From an uncultured Alphaproteobacteria bacterium (lineage in GTDB: Bacteria; Pseudomonadota; Alphaproteobacteria; Paracaedibacterales; CAIULA01): DNA of 7,225 bases. Under the pieces are notes generated by a model. The model was not told the DNA's origin. It made no database searches and saw nothing but the letters and a program-made list of their open reading frames with translations. The stretch spans positions 1 to 7,225 of the forward strand of contig CAIVFQ010000116.1 of the NCBI GenBank assembly GCA_903905285.1, given 5' to 3'. The first letter of the stretch is position 1. Each line of letters opens with the position of its first letter. Of the stretch, positions 1-6,850 are shown piece after piece. Both the position numbers and the translations under genes were made by a program.

Positions 1-838
1 TGTTTTCGTACAGCATGGTCAAGAAATTTCCAAGGCGTGCGCTGGATGAGGGAATCTCGTGGATATAGACAGGTTTGCCGGTGATGCAGGCTTCCGACAT
101 CATGCTGATGGAATCGCCGGTTACTACGACCATATCGGCACAAGCTAGGTATCGCAAATAAGGATTCTCACCTTGATTGTCCCATAATTCAAAATCGGTG
201 CCCATCAGAAGGCGCTTTAACTCAAACAACAGCTCTGGTCGTGATCGACGTGACGGGGTTATCAGCAATCTTGCCCCGTGCAAAGGGCCTGGCGTTGTTA
301 CAATTCTTCGTAAAGCCTCGCCCAGGTTTTGTATATAGGTTGACGTGTAACGATAATGCTGACTGTCACCGCCAATCAAAACTGTTACCGTTGGTCCTTG
401 GTAATGTTCATGACGCAAAGGGGCCAATTCTTCTGGTCGTATGGGGTGCAAGGCCCCCAGGGTTGAGACAACATTTTCGCCTTGCACTTTGTCATGATAA
501 GGCGGAATGACCAAATCGAAATAGCGGGGATTGATGCGGGGATTTTGTAAAACAATCGTTTTGCATTCACGCCTTAAAACCAACGCTGCATTCACTGCCT
601 GTCGTCCTGCCGCGATAATCATATCGGGATAGGGTTTGTCGAGGGTGGCAGCTGTTAAGCGTTGCAATCCTGATGGATTTTTAAACCCAAGCATGAACCA
701 AGGCGGAAGCCATCGATAGGGTGGGTTTAAGTTGATGGGTTTATGAATCCCCTCAATGTTTAAAATTTTGGCTAAGGCTAGGCATTGGCGGTACGTACCA
801 ACCTTGCCCTCGTCACATAAAATCCAAGCTGGTTTCAT
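1..838 (-). CDS. ELM1-family protein (DUF1022 / Mito_fiss_Elm1), C-terminus beyond left edge
   Basis: An open frame of 279 codons runs without a stop from the ATG at 838 off the left edge. The start is well fixed: an in-frame TAG lies seven codons upstream (857-859) and this is the first ATG; the Shine-Dalgarno signal is weak. Residues 5-22 (WILCDEGKVGTYRQCLAL) match the family's opening pattern W-x-L-x-D-x-x-x-G-x-x-x-Q. GGDSQHY at 156-162 and GDSISMMSEA at 241-250 are the other two family hallmarks. The latter resembles the donor-binding loop of GT-B glycosyltransferases, so a sugar-transfer or cell-envelope role is possible, but the bacterial function is not established; the name comes from plant ELM1, which acts in mitochondrial fission. 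No signal peptide or membrane segment is visible, so it is probably cytoplasmic. It lies about 200 bases downstream of ileS on the same strand, and read-through from ileS is possible. The family call is firm; the function is not. Confidence 0.88.
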   Translation of the reverse strand, partial: MKPAWILCDEGKVGTYRQCLALAKILNIEGIHKPINLNPPYRWLPPWFMLGFKNPSGLQRLTAATLDKPYPDMIIAAGRQAVNAALVLRRECKTIVLQNPRINPRYFDLVIPPYHDKVQGENVVSTLGALHPIRPEELAPLRHEHYQGPTVTVLIGGDSQHYRYTSTYIQNLGEALRRIVTTPGPLHGARLLITPSRRSRPELLFELKRLLMGTDFELWDNQGENPYLRYLACADMVVVTGDSISMMSEACITGKPVYIHEIPSSSARLGNFLTMLYEN

Positions 839-909
839 AGAATCCGTCTTTTTAAACTAACCAAAATAGACATTGTCTCGTGGGTTTTTCTTACCCCATG
901 CGCACTACT

Positions 910-971
910 GTCACCCCCGCGAAGGCGGGGGTCCAGAAATACAACTGGATTCCCGCCTTCGCGGGAATGAC
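910..971. repeat. REP-like palindromic repeat with two hairpins
   Basis: Two 27-base arms (910-936 and 945-971) are inverted copies of each other around an 8-base spacer (937-944), with 4 mismatches. Each arm folds into its own hairpin: CCCCCGC (914-920) with GCGGGGG (925-931), and ATTCCCGC (949-956) with GCGGGAAT (961-968), each closed by a 4-base loop. Translated, it gives the familiar spurious peptides PAKAGVQ...WIPAFAGMT on plus and CHSREGGNP...DPRLRGGD on minus, recognised from intergenic repeats of many proteobacteria. It sits in the gap between ileS and the ELM1-family gene. It has no T-run after either hairpin, so it is not a classical terminator, though it could stabilise the ileS 3' end or slow transcription into the next gene. 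Confidence 0.85.
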
Positions 972-1039
972 AAAGGAAATTAGGAATAACAAAAAACCCT
1001 ATAAGATCATCCGTTTTGGCAAAGCTTCCCTTCAATTAT

Positions 1040-3856
1040 TCACCCAACCAAAACGTCCTCACATCGGTAGCAAACGTCTTGATAAGAACGCTCCGCTCCG
1101 GTAGAGGTCAGTTCTTCGTTCACTTCGGGCAATACGCGCCAGCATCGGTTACACTTTTGACCGTTGGCGTTATTTACAATTACACCAACGCCAGGAACGT
1201 CTTCTAATGTGATCGCCGCTCCAGGGGGTTGGGCAATCACAACCGTCGCCGCTGACGTAATGGCCAGTTCTGCCAGATCAAGCCCTTGCAGCAAGGGGGC
1301 GATTTCTGACGATACGTATACAGCCACATCGGCCTGTAAACTAGAACTGATGGTTTTTGCTGACCGTTCTAATTCCAGTGCATTGGTAATGACCCGACGC
1401 ACATCCCGAAGGACTTGCCATTTTTCCGCCAAGGCGGGTTGATGCCAATCGGCGTCAGGGGTTAAAAAGCCCCGTTCATGGATGCTTTCCGGATTTTCTT
1501 TCGGCGATAAGCTGTAAGCCTGCCAAGCTTCCTCTGCAGTAAAGCTTAAGACTGGGGCCAACCAATGGGTTAACGCCAAAAAGACATGATTCATAACAGT
1601 GCGCGCCGCCCGCCGTTTGGCAGAGGTTTCCTTGTCGCAATAAAGACTGTCTTTGCGAATATCAAAATAAAAGGCGGACAGATCAACCGAACAAAAGGTG
1701 TGAAGGGCTGTATAGAAAGTTGAAAAATCATATCCCTCTACACACTTAGCATGCAATTCATGCAGCTTGGTCAATTGGTGCAACACCCATTTTTCTAATT
1801 CGGGCAACTGGTCTGTTTGTACCTGTTCTTCGACACTATAATCGGCCAAGGCTCCCAATAAATATCTTAAGGTGTTTCGGAAACGACGATAGATATCTTC
1901 TTGATGTTTTAAAATTTCCGACCCAATACGCAGGTCTTGGGTGTAGTCCGAGCCGACAATCCACAACCTTAATAAATCAGCCCCCAGGGTATTAATCACC
2001 TGATCAGGGGCGACTACGTTACCGGTTGACTTTGACATCTTATAGCCTTTTTCATCCAGGACAAAACCATGGGTGACGACTTGGCGATAAGGCGCTTTCT
2101 CCGTCAAACCGACAGATACCATCAGGGACGATTGAAACCATCCGCGATGTTGGTCAGACCCTTCAAAATAAACATCAGCAGGCCAGGCTAACTCAGGCCG
2201 GCTTTTAAGGACAAAATCCTGTGTGCACGCGCTGTCAAACCAAACATCGGCAATGTCTGTTATTTTTTCATAGTCTTGCGCGTTGTGGTCTGATCCTAAG
2301 AAATAGGCGTCTTCAAGTTGGTGCCATGCTTCAATACCTTTTTCGGCGATGGCTTGCACAATACGGGCATTAACTTGTTCATCTTTCAAAGGTTCGCCTG
2401 TTTGTTTATGAACGAAAAGGGGGATCGGAACACCCCAAGTACGTTGACGTGACAAACACCAATCAGGGCGATTTTCAACCATGCTGCGAATGCGATTACG
2501 CCCTTGGGCTGGAAACCACTCGACCTTATCGATGACCCCTAATGCCTGTTGGCGGATGGCATCAATGCTTAAAAACCACTGTGACGTGGCGCGATAAATC
2601 AACGGTGTTTTCGACCGCCATGAGTGGGGGTAACTGTGCACAAGTTTGCTGCTGTATAATAAGGCACCAACAGATTTTAACGTCTCTAACATTTTTGGGG
2701 CAATTTTATAAATATGCTGACCCGCAAACAACGGAACGTGTGCGTAATAGGTGCCATCGCCCTGTACAGTTGCAGGAACCTCAATGTTATAAGCCTGACC
2801 AACCATAAAGTCTTCGACGCCATGGCCAGGGGCCGTGTGTACCAAACCTGTTCCTGTTTCCACTGTGACATGATCGCCTGGTAACGCTGGCACAGCGAAG
2901 TCATATCCTTGATCTTGAAAGGGGTGGGCGCAAATAGTGCCCTGAAGTTGATCCCCCTTAAATGTTTCGGTAATTGTGTAATCGGCGATGCCCGCAGTTT
3001 GGCAAAACTCTGGGATTAAATCTTTCGCCAGGATTAGTCGTTGCCCTTTTGCGATTAAATCTGTTGGCGATAAAACCTCTAACACGGCGTAGTCAAAGTC
3101 AGACCCATAGGCAATCGCGCGGTTTCCAGGCAGCGTCCAAGGGGTTGTTGTCCAAATGACCAAAGCAGCATCAGCTAAGGATGCCAGCGGTGATTGAACC
3201 ACGTCGAATTTTACATAAACTGCATCACTGGTGTGATCCTTGTATTCAACCTCGGCCTCGGCCAGGGCAGTTTTTTCAACCACTGACCAAAGAACAGGTT
3301 TTAAGCCTCGGTATAAAAGGCCCTTCATCATGAATTGCAACAGCTTTTCGGCAATTTTTCCTTCGGTGGCAGGTTCCATCGTTGAATAAGGATGATGCCA
3401 ATCAGCGACAATACCCAATCGTTCTAATTCCGACTTTTGGACATTCATCCATTTTTCGGCAAAGTCACGGCATTCTTTGATAAAATCAAGAACGGGAATT
3501 TCGTCTTTTGACGAACCTTTGGCGCGATAGCTTTCTTCAATTTTCCATTCAATGGGTAACCCATGACAATCCCACCCGGGAACCAACGGCGCGTCATAGC
3601 CAAGCATTTGATATGTTTTGGTAACAATATCTTTTAGAACTTCGCTTAAAGCATGACCAATATGAATGTGTCCATTAGCGTAAGGGGGACCAAAGTGAAG
3701 GATAAATTTTTTGCGGCCCTTGGATTTTTGGCGAAGGCGTTCGTAAAGATCAATGCTTTGCCAAAATTGTAAAAGTTCAGGTTCGCGCTGAGCCAAGCCC
3801 GCCTTCATTGAAAACGAAGTCTTGGGTAGAAAAACGGTATTTTTATAATCCATCAT
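1040..3856 (-). CDS. ileS: Isoleucyl-tRNA synthetase (class I aminoacyl-tRNA synthetase)
   Basis: This cytoplasmic enzyme attaches isoleucine to tRNA-Ile using ATP and removes mischarged valine. The protein is 938 residues, full length for the bacterial type. It shows the HIGH motif in GHIHIGHAL (HIGH at 65-68), the editing-domain threonine-rich segment WTTTPWTLPGN (235-245) and GTGLVHTAPGHGVEDF (335-350), the WCLSRQRTWGVPIP core segment, and KMSKS at 606-610. A C-terminal zinc knuckle has Cys 902, 905, 929 and 932. Nothing essential is missing. The start is ATGATG at 3851-3856; either ATG could serve, and no good Shine-Dalgarno precedes them, so the choice rests on length. In many proteobacteria lspA follows ileS; here an ELM1-family gene follows after a 201-base gap. 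A sigma70-like promoter lies just upstream. It is transcribed divergently from the tRNA-Arg, bamD and recN side. Confidence 0.98.
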   Translation of the reverse strand: MMDYKNTVFLPKTSFSMKAGLAQREPELLQFWQSIDLYERLRQKSKGRKKFILHFGPPYANGHIHIGHALSEVLKDIVTKTYQMLGYDAPLVPGWDCHGLPIEWKIEESYRAKGSSKDEIPVLDFIKECRDFAEKWMNVQKSELERLGIVADWHHPYSTMEPATEGKIAEKLLQFMMKGLLYRGLKPVLWSVVEKTALAEAEVEYKDHTSDAVYVKFDVVQSPLASLADAALVIWTTTPWTLPGNRAIAYGSDFDYAVLEVLSPTDLIAKGQRLILAKDLIPEFCQTAGIADYTITETFKGDQLQGTICAHPFQDQGYDFAVPALPGDHVTVETGTGLVHTAPGHGVEDFMVGQAYNIEVPATVQGDGTYYAHVPLFAGQHIYKIAPKMLETLKSVGALLYSSKLVHSYPHSWRSKTPLIYRATSQWFLSIDAIRQQALGVIDKVEWFPAQGRNRIRSMVENRPDWCLSRQRTWGVPIPLFVHKQTGEPLKDEQVNARIVQAIAEKGIEAWHQLEDAYFLGSDHNAQDYEKITDIADVWFDSACTQDFVLKSRPELAWPADVYFEGSDQHRGWFQSSLMVSVGLTEKAPYRQVVTHGFVLDEKGYKMSKSTGNVVAPDQVINTLGADLLRLWIVGSDYTQDLRIGSEILKHQEDIYRRFRNTLRYLLGALADYSVEEQVQTDQLPELEKWVLHQLTKLHELHAKCVEGYDFSTFYTALHTFCSVDLSAFYFDIRKDSLYCDKETSAKRRAARTVMNHVFLALTHWLAPVLSFTAEEAWQAYSLSPKENPESIHERGFLTPDADWHQPALAEKWQVLRDVRRVITNALELERSAKTISSSLQADVAVYVSSEIAPLLQGLDLAELAITSAATVVIAQPPGAAITLEDVPGVGVIVNNANGQKCNRCWRVLPEVNEELTSTGAERSYQDVCYRCEDVLVG

Positions 3857-3857
3857 T

Positions 3858-3869
3858 TTAAACAGTCAT
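3858..3869 (-). other. Possible three-codon mini-ORF in the ileS leader
   Basis: The sequence ATG ACT GTT TAA (M-T-V-stop) ends one base before the ileS ATG. It falls inside the short leader expected from the predicted promoter. Termination so close to the ileS start could permit re-initiation, which might matter because ileS has no clear Shine-Dalgarno of its own. The mini-ORF also lacks a ribosome binding site, and an ATG this near could easily be chance. Confidence 0.2.
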
Positions 3870-3883
3870 TGGGAGGTAATTTA

Positions 3884-3913
3884 TTTATAGGGCAGCAGAG
3901 CACCGCGTGACAA
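3884..3913 (-). promoter_or_regulatory. Predicted sigma70-type promoter of ileS
   Basis: On the minus strand a -35 box TTGTCA (3908-3913) and a -10 box TATAAA (3884-3889) are separated by 18 bases. Transcription would start near 3877 and leave a leader of about 20 bases before the ileS ATG. That leader contains CCTCCC (3871-3876), which resembles the anti-Shine-Dalgarno sequence and not a ribosome binding site. The -35 box overlaps the left arm of the inverted repeat 3909-3930. Confidence 0.55.
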
Positions 3914-3930
3914 GATAGGAAATTCTTGTC
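3909..3930. other. Inverted repeat overlapping the ileS -35 box
   Basis: GACAAGA (3909-3915) and TCTTGTC (3924-3930) form a perfect 7-base inverted repeat around an 8-base centre. The left arm covers most of the ileS -35 box, and the right arm overlaps a possible -35 box (TTGTCT, 3926-3931) of the tRNA on the other strand. It could be an operator for both directions, or simply the symmetry of two back-to-back -35 boxes. Confidence 0.35.
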
Positions 3931-3954
3931 TTTCTGATTGATTCAGGATATATC
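3926..3954 (+). promoter_or_regulatory. Possible promoter of the tRNA-Arg gene
   Basis: TTGTCT (3926-3931) and TATATC (3949-3954) are 17 bases apart, and transcription would begin around 3962, about ten bases before the mature tRNA 5' end. The -10 candidate lies inside the perfect 12-base palindrome AGGATATATCCT (3945-3956). The spacing suits a tRNA promoter, but the -10 match is modest. Confidence 0.35.
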
Positions 3955-3971
3955 CTAACTACTTTCCTTAT

Positions 3972-4048
3972 GCACCCGTAGCTCAGTTGGATAGAGCGTT
4001 GCCCTCCGAAGGCAAAGGTCGGACGTTCGAGTCGTCTCGGGTGCGCCA
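3972..4048 (+). tRNA. tRNA-Arg, anticodon CCG
   Basis: A complete 77-base cloverleaf with encoded CCA (4046-4048). The acceptor GCACCCG (3972-3978) pairs with CGGGTGC over 7 bases. The D stem is GCTC/GAGC (3981-3984 with 3994-3997). The anticodon stem TTGCC/GGCAA encloses the loop CTCCGAA, with anticodon CCG at 4006-4008. The T stem GGACG/CGTCT has one G-T pair and the loop TTCGAGT. The tRNA reads the arginine codon CGG. It stands between divergent ileS and bamD. The first bases after CCA are T-rich but there is no classical terminator hairpin. Confidence 0.97.
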
Positions 4049-4110
4049 ATTTTTATCAGGCGCACTAAGTTTGATAAGAGGGCGTCAATTTATTAAGCGC
4101 GCCAATTTAT
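4041..4110 (+). repeat. Degenerate short repeats of the tRNA-Arg 3' end
   Basis: The last bases of the tRNA plus the flank, GCGCCAATTT (4043-4052), recur exactly at 4099-4108. A looser copy, GGCGTCAATTTATTA, lies at 4081-4095. In addition GTGCGCC (4041-4047) meets GGCGCAC (4059-4065) as a perfect 7-base inverted repeat with an 11-base loop. The pattern may be a scar of integration at a tRNA 3' end, or simple local duplication. The units are short and no integrase is present in the window. Confidence 0.35.
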
Positions 4111-4140
4111 TTGTTTAAAAAGCCTTCTATGTGCTACAAA
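4111..4140 (+). promoter_or_regulatory. Possible promoter of bamD
   Basis: TTGTTT (4111-4116) and TACAAA (4135-4140) are 18 bases apart, each matching four of six consensus positions. An alternative -10-like stretch TATATA/TATAGA lies closer to the gene (about 4151-4158) but has no good -35 partner. Transcription could equally continue from the tRNA gene. Confidence 0.28.
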
Positions 4141-4162
4141 TAGGTTACCGTATATAGAATCT

Positions 4163-4166
4163 AGGG
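4163..4166 (+). promoter_or_regulatory. Ribosome binding site supporting the GTG start of bamD
   Basis: AGGG lies 6 bases before the GTG at 4173. An in-frame TAG at 4155-4157 excludes any start further upstream, and no in-frame ATG precedes the signal peptide, so GTG is the best start (TTG at 4176 is the alternative). Confidence 0.5.
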
Positions 4167-4172
4167 TCTTCA

Positions 4173-4967
4173 GTGTTGGCTCAATTGTTTTGTCTTAAAA
4201 ATGTAACGTATCTGTTTTTGATCGTATTGGCCTTAGGCGGGTGCTCAGACAAAGAAGACCAGTATACCGACCGAAAAGTCGAAGACCTCTACAACATGGC
4301 GATGGATCATTTCGACACGAAGAGCTATGCAAAAGCCGCGCGCGCCTTTGCCGAAGTTGAACGCCAGCATCCTTATTCAAATTGGGCCTTAAAAGCACAG
4401 CTGATGTCAGCGTATTGTTATTACGAGGCTAAAAAATACGAAGAGTCGATTGAGGGATTCAACTTATTTATCCAGTTGCATCCTGGTCACACAGAGGTGG
4501 CTTACGCCTATTACATGTTGGGCTTATGCCACTATGAACAAATCCCGATTATTGAACGCGACCAAAAACCAGCCGAAAGTTCTTTAAAGGCCTTTCAAGA
4601 GGTTATTAACCGTTTCCCGACCAGTGTTTACGCCAAAGATGCTAAATTCAAAATTGATTTGGTTTATGATCACTTAGCCGGCAAAGAGATGAGCGTTGGA
4701 CGTTATTACCAAAGCCAAGGCGCCCACCTGGCGGCCATTAACCGGTTTAAAGAGGTTATCAGCCGTTATCAAACAACATCCCATGCACCTGAATCACTTC
4801 ACCGATTGGTTGAATGTTATTTGGCTTTAGGTCTAAAGGCCGAGGCTCAGTCGACAGCAGCGGTTTTGGGTCACAACTTCCCTAACAGCGATTGGTACAA
4901 AGACAGCTATGCTTTGGTGCAAAAGCACACTTCTTCCACAGCGGCTGCCGTCAGCCCACCGAAATAA
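4173..4967 (+). CDS. bamD: Outer membrane protein assembly lipoprotein BamD
   Basis: BamD (formerly ComL/YfiO) is an outer-membrane lipoprotein facing the periplasm. With BamA it forms the essential core of the machine that folds beta-barrel proteins into the outer membrane. The 264-residue protein opens with a short N-region, a hydrophobic stretch (about 11-21, VTYLFLIVLAL) and the lipobox LGGC, giving a lipidated Cys24. The rest is helical TPR-like repeats, including LYNMAMDHFDTKSYAKAARAF (about 39-59), a repeat around YYEAKKYEESIEGF, the family-typical Y-E-Q...ERDQ segment (RDQ at 129-131) and FPTSVYAKDAKFK. The C-terminal tail is Ser/Thr/Ala-rich. The length is slightly above the E. coli protein (245). 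It starts with GTG. recN follows after 63 bases on the same strand, the usual alphaproteobacterial order, so co-transcription is likely. Confidence 0.95.
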   Translation: MLAQLFCLKNVTYLFLIVLALGGCSDKEDQYTDRKVEDLYNMAMDHFDTKSYAKAARAFAEVERQHPYSNWALKAQLMSAYCYYEAKKYEESIEGFNLFIQLHPGHTEVAYAYYMLGLCHYEQIPIIERDQKPAESSLKAFQEVINRFPTSVYAKDAKFKIDLVYDHLAGKEMSVGRYYQSQGAHLAAINRFKEVISRYQTTSHAPESLHRLVECYLALGLKAEAQSTAAVLGHNFPNSDWYKDSYALVQKHTSSTAAAVSPPK

Positions 4968-4976
4968 TGTACCCAT

Positions 4977-5008
4977 CGTGAATGAAAATATCTGCCATAA
5001 AATTCACG
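4977..5008. other. Small inverted repeat between bamD and recN
   Basis: CGTGAAT (4977-4983) and ATTCACG (5002-5008) are perfect 7-base inverted arms with an 18-base AT-rich centre. There is no T-run, so it is not a terminator. It might be a weak mRNA stem or a protein-binding site ahead of recN. It does not match the alphaproteobacterial LexA box GAAC-N7-GTTC. Confidence 0.25.
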
Positions 5009-5030
5009 CAAAACCATATGCAGGTTATAT

Positions 5031-6728
5031 ATGCTGATTGGCCTGTCAATTCATGACGTGGTTCTTATTGACCACCTTGACTTGTCGTTTAAGGCTGGAT
5101 TCAGTGTTTTAACTGGTGAAACAGGTGCCGGTAAATCAATTCTTTTAGATTCCTTAGGTCTTGCCCTTGGCATGCGGGGCGAGCTTGGCCTCATTCGGCA
5201 AGGGGCCGAGCAGGCCGCTGTCACGGCTGTGTTTGATTTAAAATCCTTATCGCCTGATCATCCCGTTTGGAATCTGTTAACAGACCACGGGTTAGAAAAT
5301 GAAGACTCAACCCTTATCTTACGGCGCGTTTTGCACCGCACCGATCGTGGCAAGGCGTTCATCAATGACCAAACAGTCACCATCCGTACTTTGCGGGAGG
5401 TTGGCAATGTATTGCTGGAAATTCATAGTCAGTTTGATCGGTTGTTTGATGTCGGTTTGCATCAACAATTACTTGACCGTTTTTCCATTTCCCATGACCC
5501 CTTGGTTCAAAGCCATTTAGAGGGTGTTAAAGCCACATATCTTGCCTGGAAAATGGCGCAACAGAACCTTGAGGCTTATCAGCAGGGTCATCAGCAAGGG
5601 TTGCAACAACAGGCCTTTCATGCACAAGTGGTGGCTGATTTATCGGCTTTAAAGTTGATCCCTAATGAGGAGGACAGTCTCTTAGAAAAGCGTCAGAACT
5701 TGGCTCAGTACGGCAAAATCAGCACAGCGGTAGAACAAGCTTTGGGTGATTTTTACCACCCCGATCCCGTGGCGCAATTGACAACAATTCAAAAAACTTT
5801 GGAACGTGCGAACAGCGTTGATTCGCCCCAGTTAAAGGAAGTCACCGGGGCTTTAAATAGGGCGCTTATTGAAATTCAAGAGGCTCAATCTGTTTTAAGG
5901 AATCTTCATCATCAAGACCAAGACAGCGTACAGGCATTGGAACAAGTGGACGAACGGTTGCATTTGTTACGTAGCTTTTCCAAGCGCTACGCTACTCCTG
6001 TGAACGACCTATATCCTTTTTGGCAAACTAGCCAAGGGATTTTGGATCAGCAAGAACAGGCCGCTGACCATTTAAAGACTTACCAAACGGCTGTTGATCA
6101 GGCCTGGCAATGTTATGAAAAAGACAGCCAGGTGATAACAATTGCGCGTCAAAAAGCAGCCAAACTTCTTGCAAAAGATGTCGAGGCCGAACTGCCTGAT
6201 TTAAAACTAGCCAGTGCCATTTTTAAAGTTGATATCCAGTCTTGTCACCCCACCCCTTTTGGGGCAGACAAAATTGAGTTTCTGATTGCTACCAACCCTG
6301 GTCAAACCCCGGCCAGCTTAAACAAGGTGGCATCAGGGGGTGAATTATCACGTTTGATGTTGGCTTTAAAGGTCGTGTTAACAGGGCAGGGCGGGTTGTC
6401 GACGATTGTCTTTGACGAGGTTGATACGGGCGTGGGTGGAGCCGTCGCCGCCGCCATTGGCCAACGTCTGGCTAAACTATCAAGTCAGGTTCAGGTTTTG
6501 GCAATTACGCATTTACCCCAGGTGGCAGCCCATGCAGATCACCATTATTGTGTACAGAAACAAACGGCTTCTGAAGGTAATCAAACTACGGTGAAACCCT
6601 TAAATACAAATGAACGAATTGATGAGCTTGCCCGCATGGTGGCCGGCACCACCATCACCCCCGAAGCGCTAGCCATGACAAAGCAGTTGTTGGTTTCTAC
6701 CACTACGAGCACCCCATCAGGCTCTTAA
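5031..6728 (+). CDS. recN: DNA repair protein RecN (SMC-like ATPase)
   Basis: RecN is a cytoplasmic SMC-like ATPase that acts early in recombinational repair of double-strand breaks, on the RecA pathway. The protein is 565 residues, normal for the family. Walker A is GETGAGKS at 29-36. The family segment usually written IHGQHE appears as IHSQFD (131-136), a mild deviation. The centre (about 160-390) is Gln- and Leu-rich helical sequence consistent with the coiled-coil arm. The ABC signature SGGEL is at 435-439, Walker B IVFDEVDTGVGG at 459-470, and the switch-histidine segment ITHLPQVAAHAD at 492-503. All ATPase motifs are intact. AGGT (5022-5025) lies 5 bases before the ATG and supports this start. 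It probably shares a transcript with bamD. No LexA box is visible in the 63-base gap, so SOS control is not evident here. Confidence 0.97.
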   Translation: MLIGLSIHDVVLIDHLDLSFKAGFSVLTGETGAGKSILLDSLGLALGMRGELGLIRQGAEQAAVTAVFDLKSLSPDHPVWNLLTDHGLENEDSTLILRRVLHRTDRGKAFINDQTVTIRTLREVGNVLLEIHSQFDRLFDVGLHQQLLDRFSISHDPLVQSHLEGVKATYLAWKMAQQNLEAYQQGHQQGLQQQAFHAQVVADLSALKLIPNEEDSLLEKRQNLAQYGKISTAVEQALGDFYHPDPVAQLTTIQKTLERANSVDSPQLKEVTGALNRALIEIQEAQSVLRNLHHQDQDSVQALEQVDERLHLLRSFSKRYATPVNDLYPFWQTSQGILDQQEQAADHLKTYQTAVDQAWQCYEKDSQVITIARQKAAKLLAKDVEAELPDLKLASAIFKVDIQSCHPTPFGADKIEFLIATNPGQTPASLNKVASGGELSRLMLALKVVLTGQGGLSTIVFDEVDTGVGGAVAAAIGQRLAKLSSQVQVLAITHLPQVAAHADHHYCVQKQTASEGNQTTVKPLNTNERIDELARMVAGTTITPEALAMTKQLLVSTTTSTPSGS

Positions 6729-6772
6729 GTATGCCCGCCCCCATGAGCCGATTTACAATACCTCAATAAAAT

Positions 6773-6788
6773 GCTTAATCGTTTAAGC
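6773..6788. other. Short perfect hairpin after recN
   Basis: GCTTAA (6773-6778) and TTAAGC (6783-6788) form a 6-base stem with loop TCGT, about 45 bases after the recN stop. The stem is AT-rich and is not followed by a T-run, so it is at best a weak terminator for the bamD-recN transcript. The 122-base gap 6729-6850 otherwise holds only the promoter of the next gene. Confidence 0.25.
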
Positions 6789-6808
6789 CTATGTTAATAA
6801 ATCAAAAA

Positions 6809-6814
6809 TATAAT
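6809..6814 (+). promoter_or_regulatory. Perfect -10 box upstream of the interrupted secreted-protein gene
   Basis: TATAAT matches the sigma70 -10 consensus exactly and lies 36 bases before the ATG at 6851. No convincing -35 box is found 16-18 bases upstream, so the promoter may be weak or activator-dependent. AGGT (6838-6841), 9 bases before the ATG, is a plausible ribosome binding site. Confidence 0.4.
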
Positions 6815-6850
6815 AGTAATGATGTGGCATCCTAGCTAGGTATTTTTTGT

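Noticed and set aside
241..570. Short open frames on both strands near the left end
   Set aside because: They lie entirely within the ELM1-family coding frame, which runs unbroken and carries the family motifs.
910..971. CRISPR-like repeat
   Set aside because: Only one inverted pair is present, with an 8-base spacer and no series of direct repeats.
835..1104. Short open frames on both strands across the ileS-ELM1 gap
   Set aside because: They are translations of the REP-like palindrome (PAKAGVQ/WIPAFAGMT and REGGNP/RLRGGD), a well-known source of false proteins, and partly overlap ileS.
2542..3159. Other open frames inside ileS on both strands
   Set aside because: They are alternative-frame shadows of an intact ileS and show no recognisable domain.
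3871..3876. GGGAGG on the plus strand as a ribosome binding site
   Set aside because: No usable start codon follows at a suitable distance, and the region is promoter and leader DNA of the opposite strand.
3857..3960. T-box riboswitch upstream of ileS
   Set aside because: The predicted leader is far too short, there is no T-box consensus, and such leaders belong mainly to Gram-positive bacteria.
4968..5030. LexA/SOS box ahead of recN
   Set aside because: Neither GAAC-N7-GTTC nor an E. coli-type CTGT-N8-ACAG pattern occurs in the bamD-recN gap.
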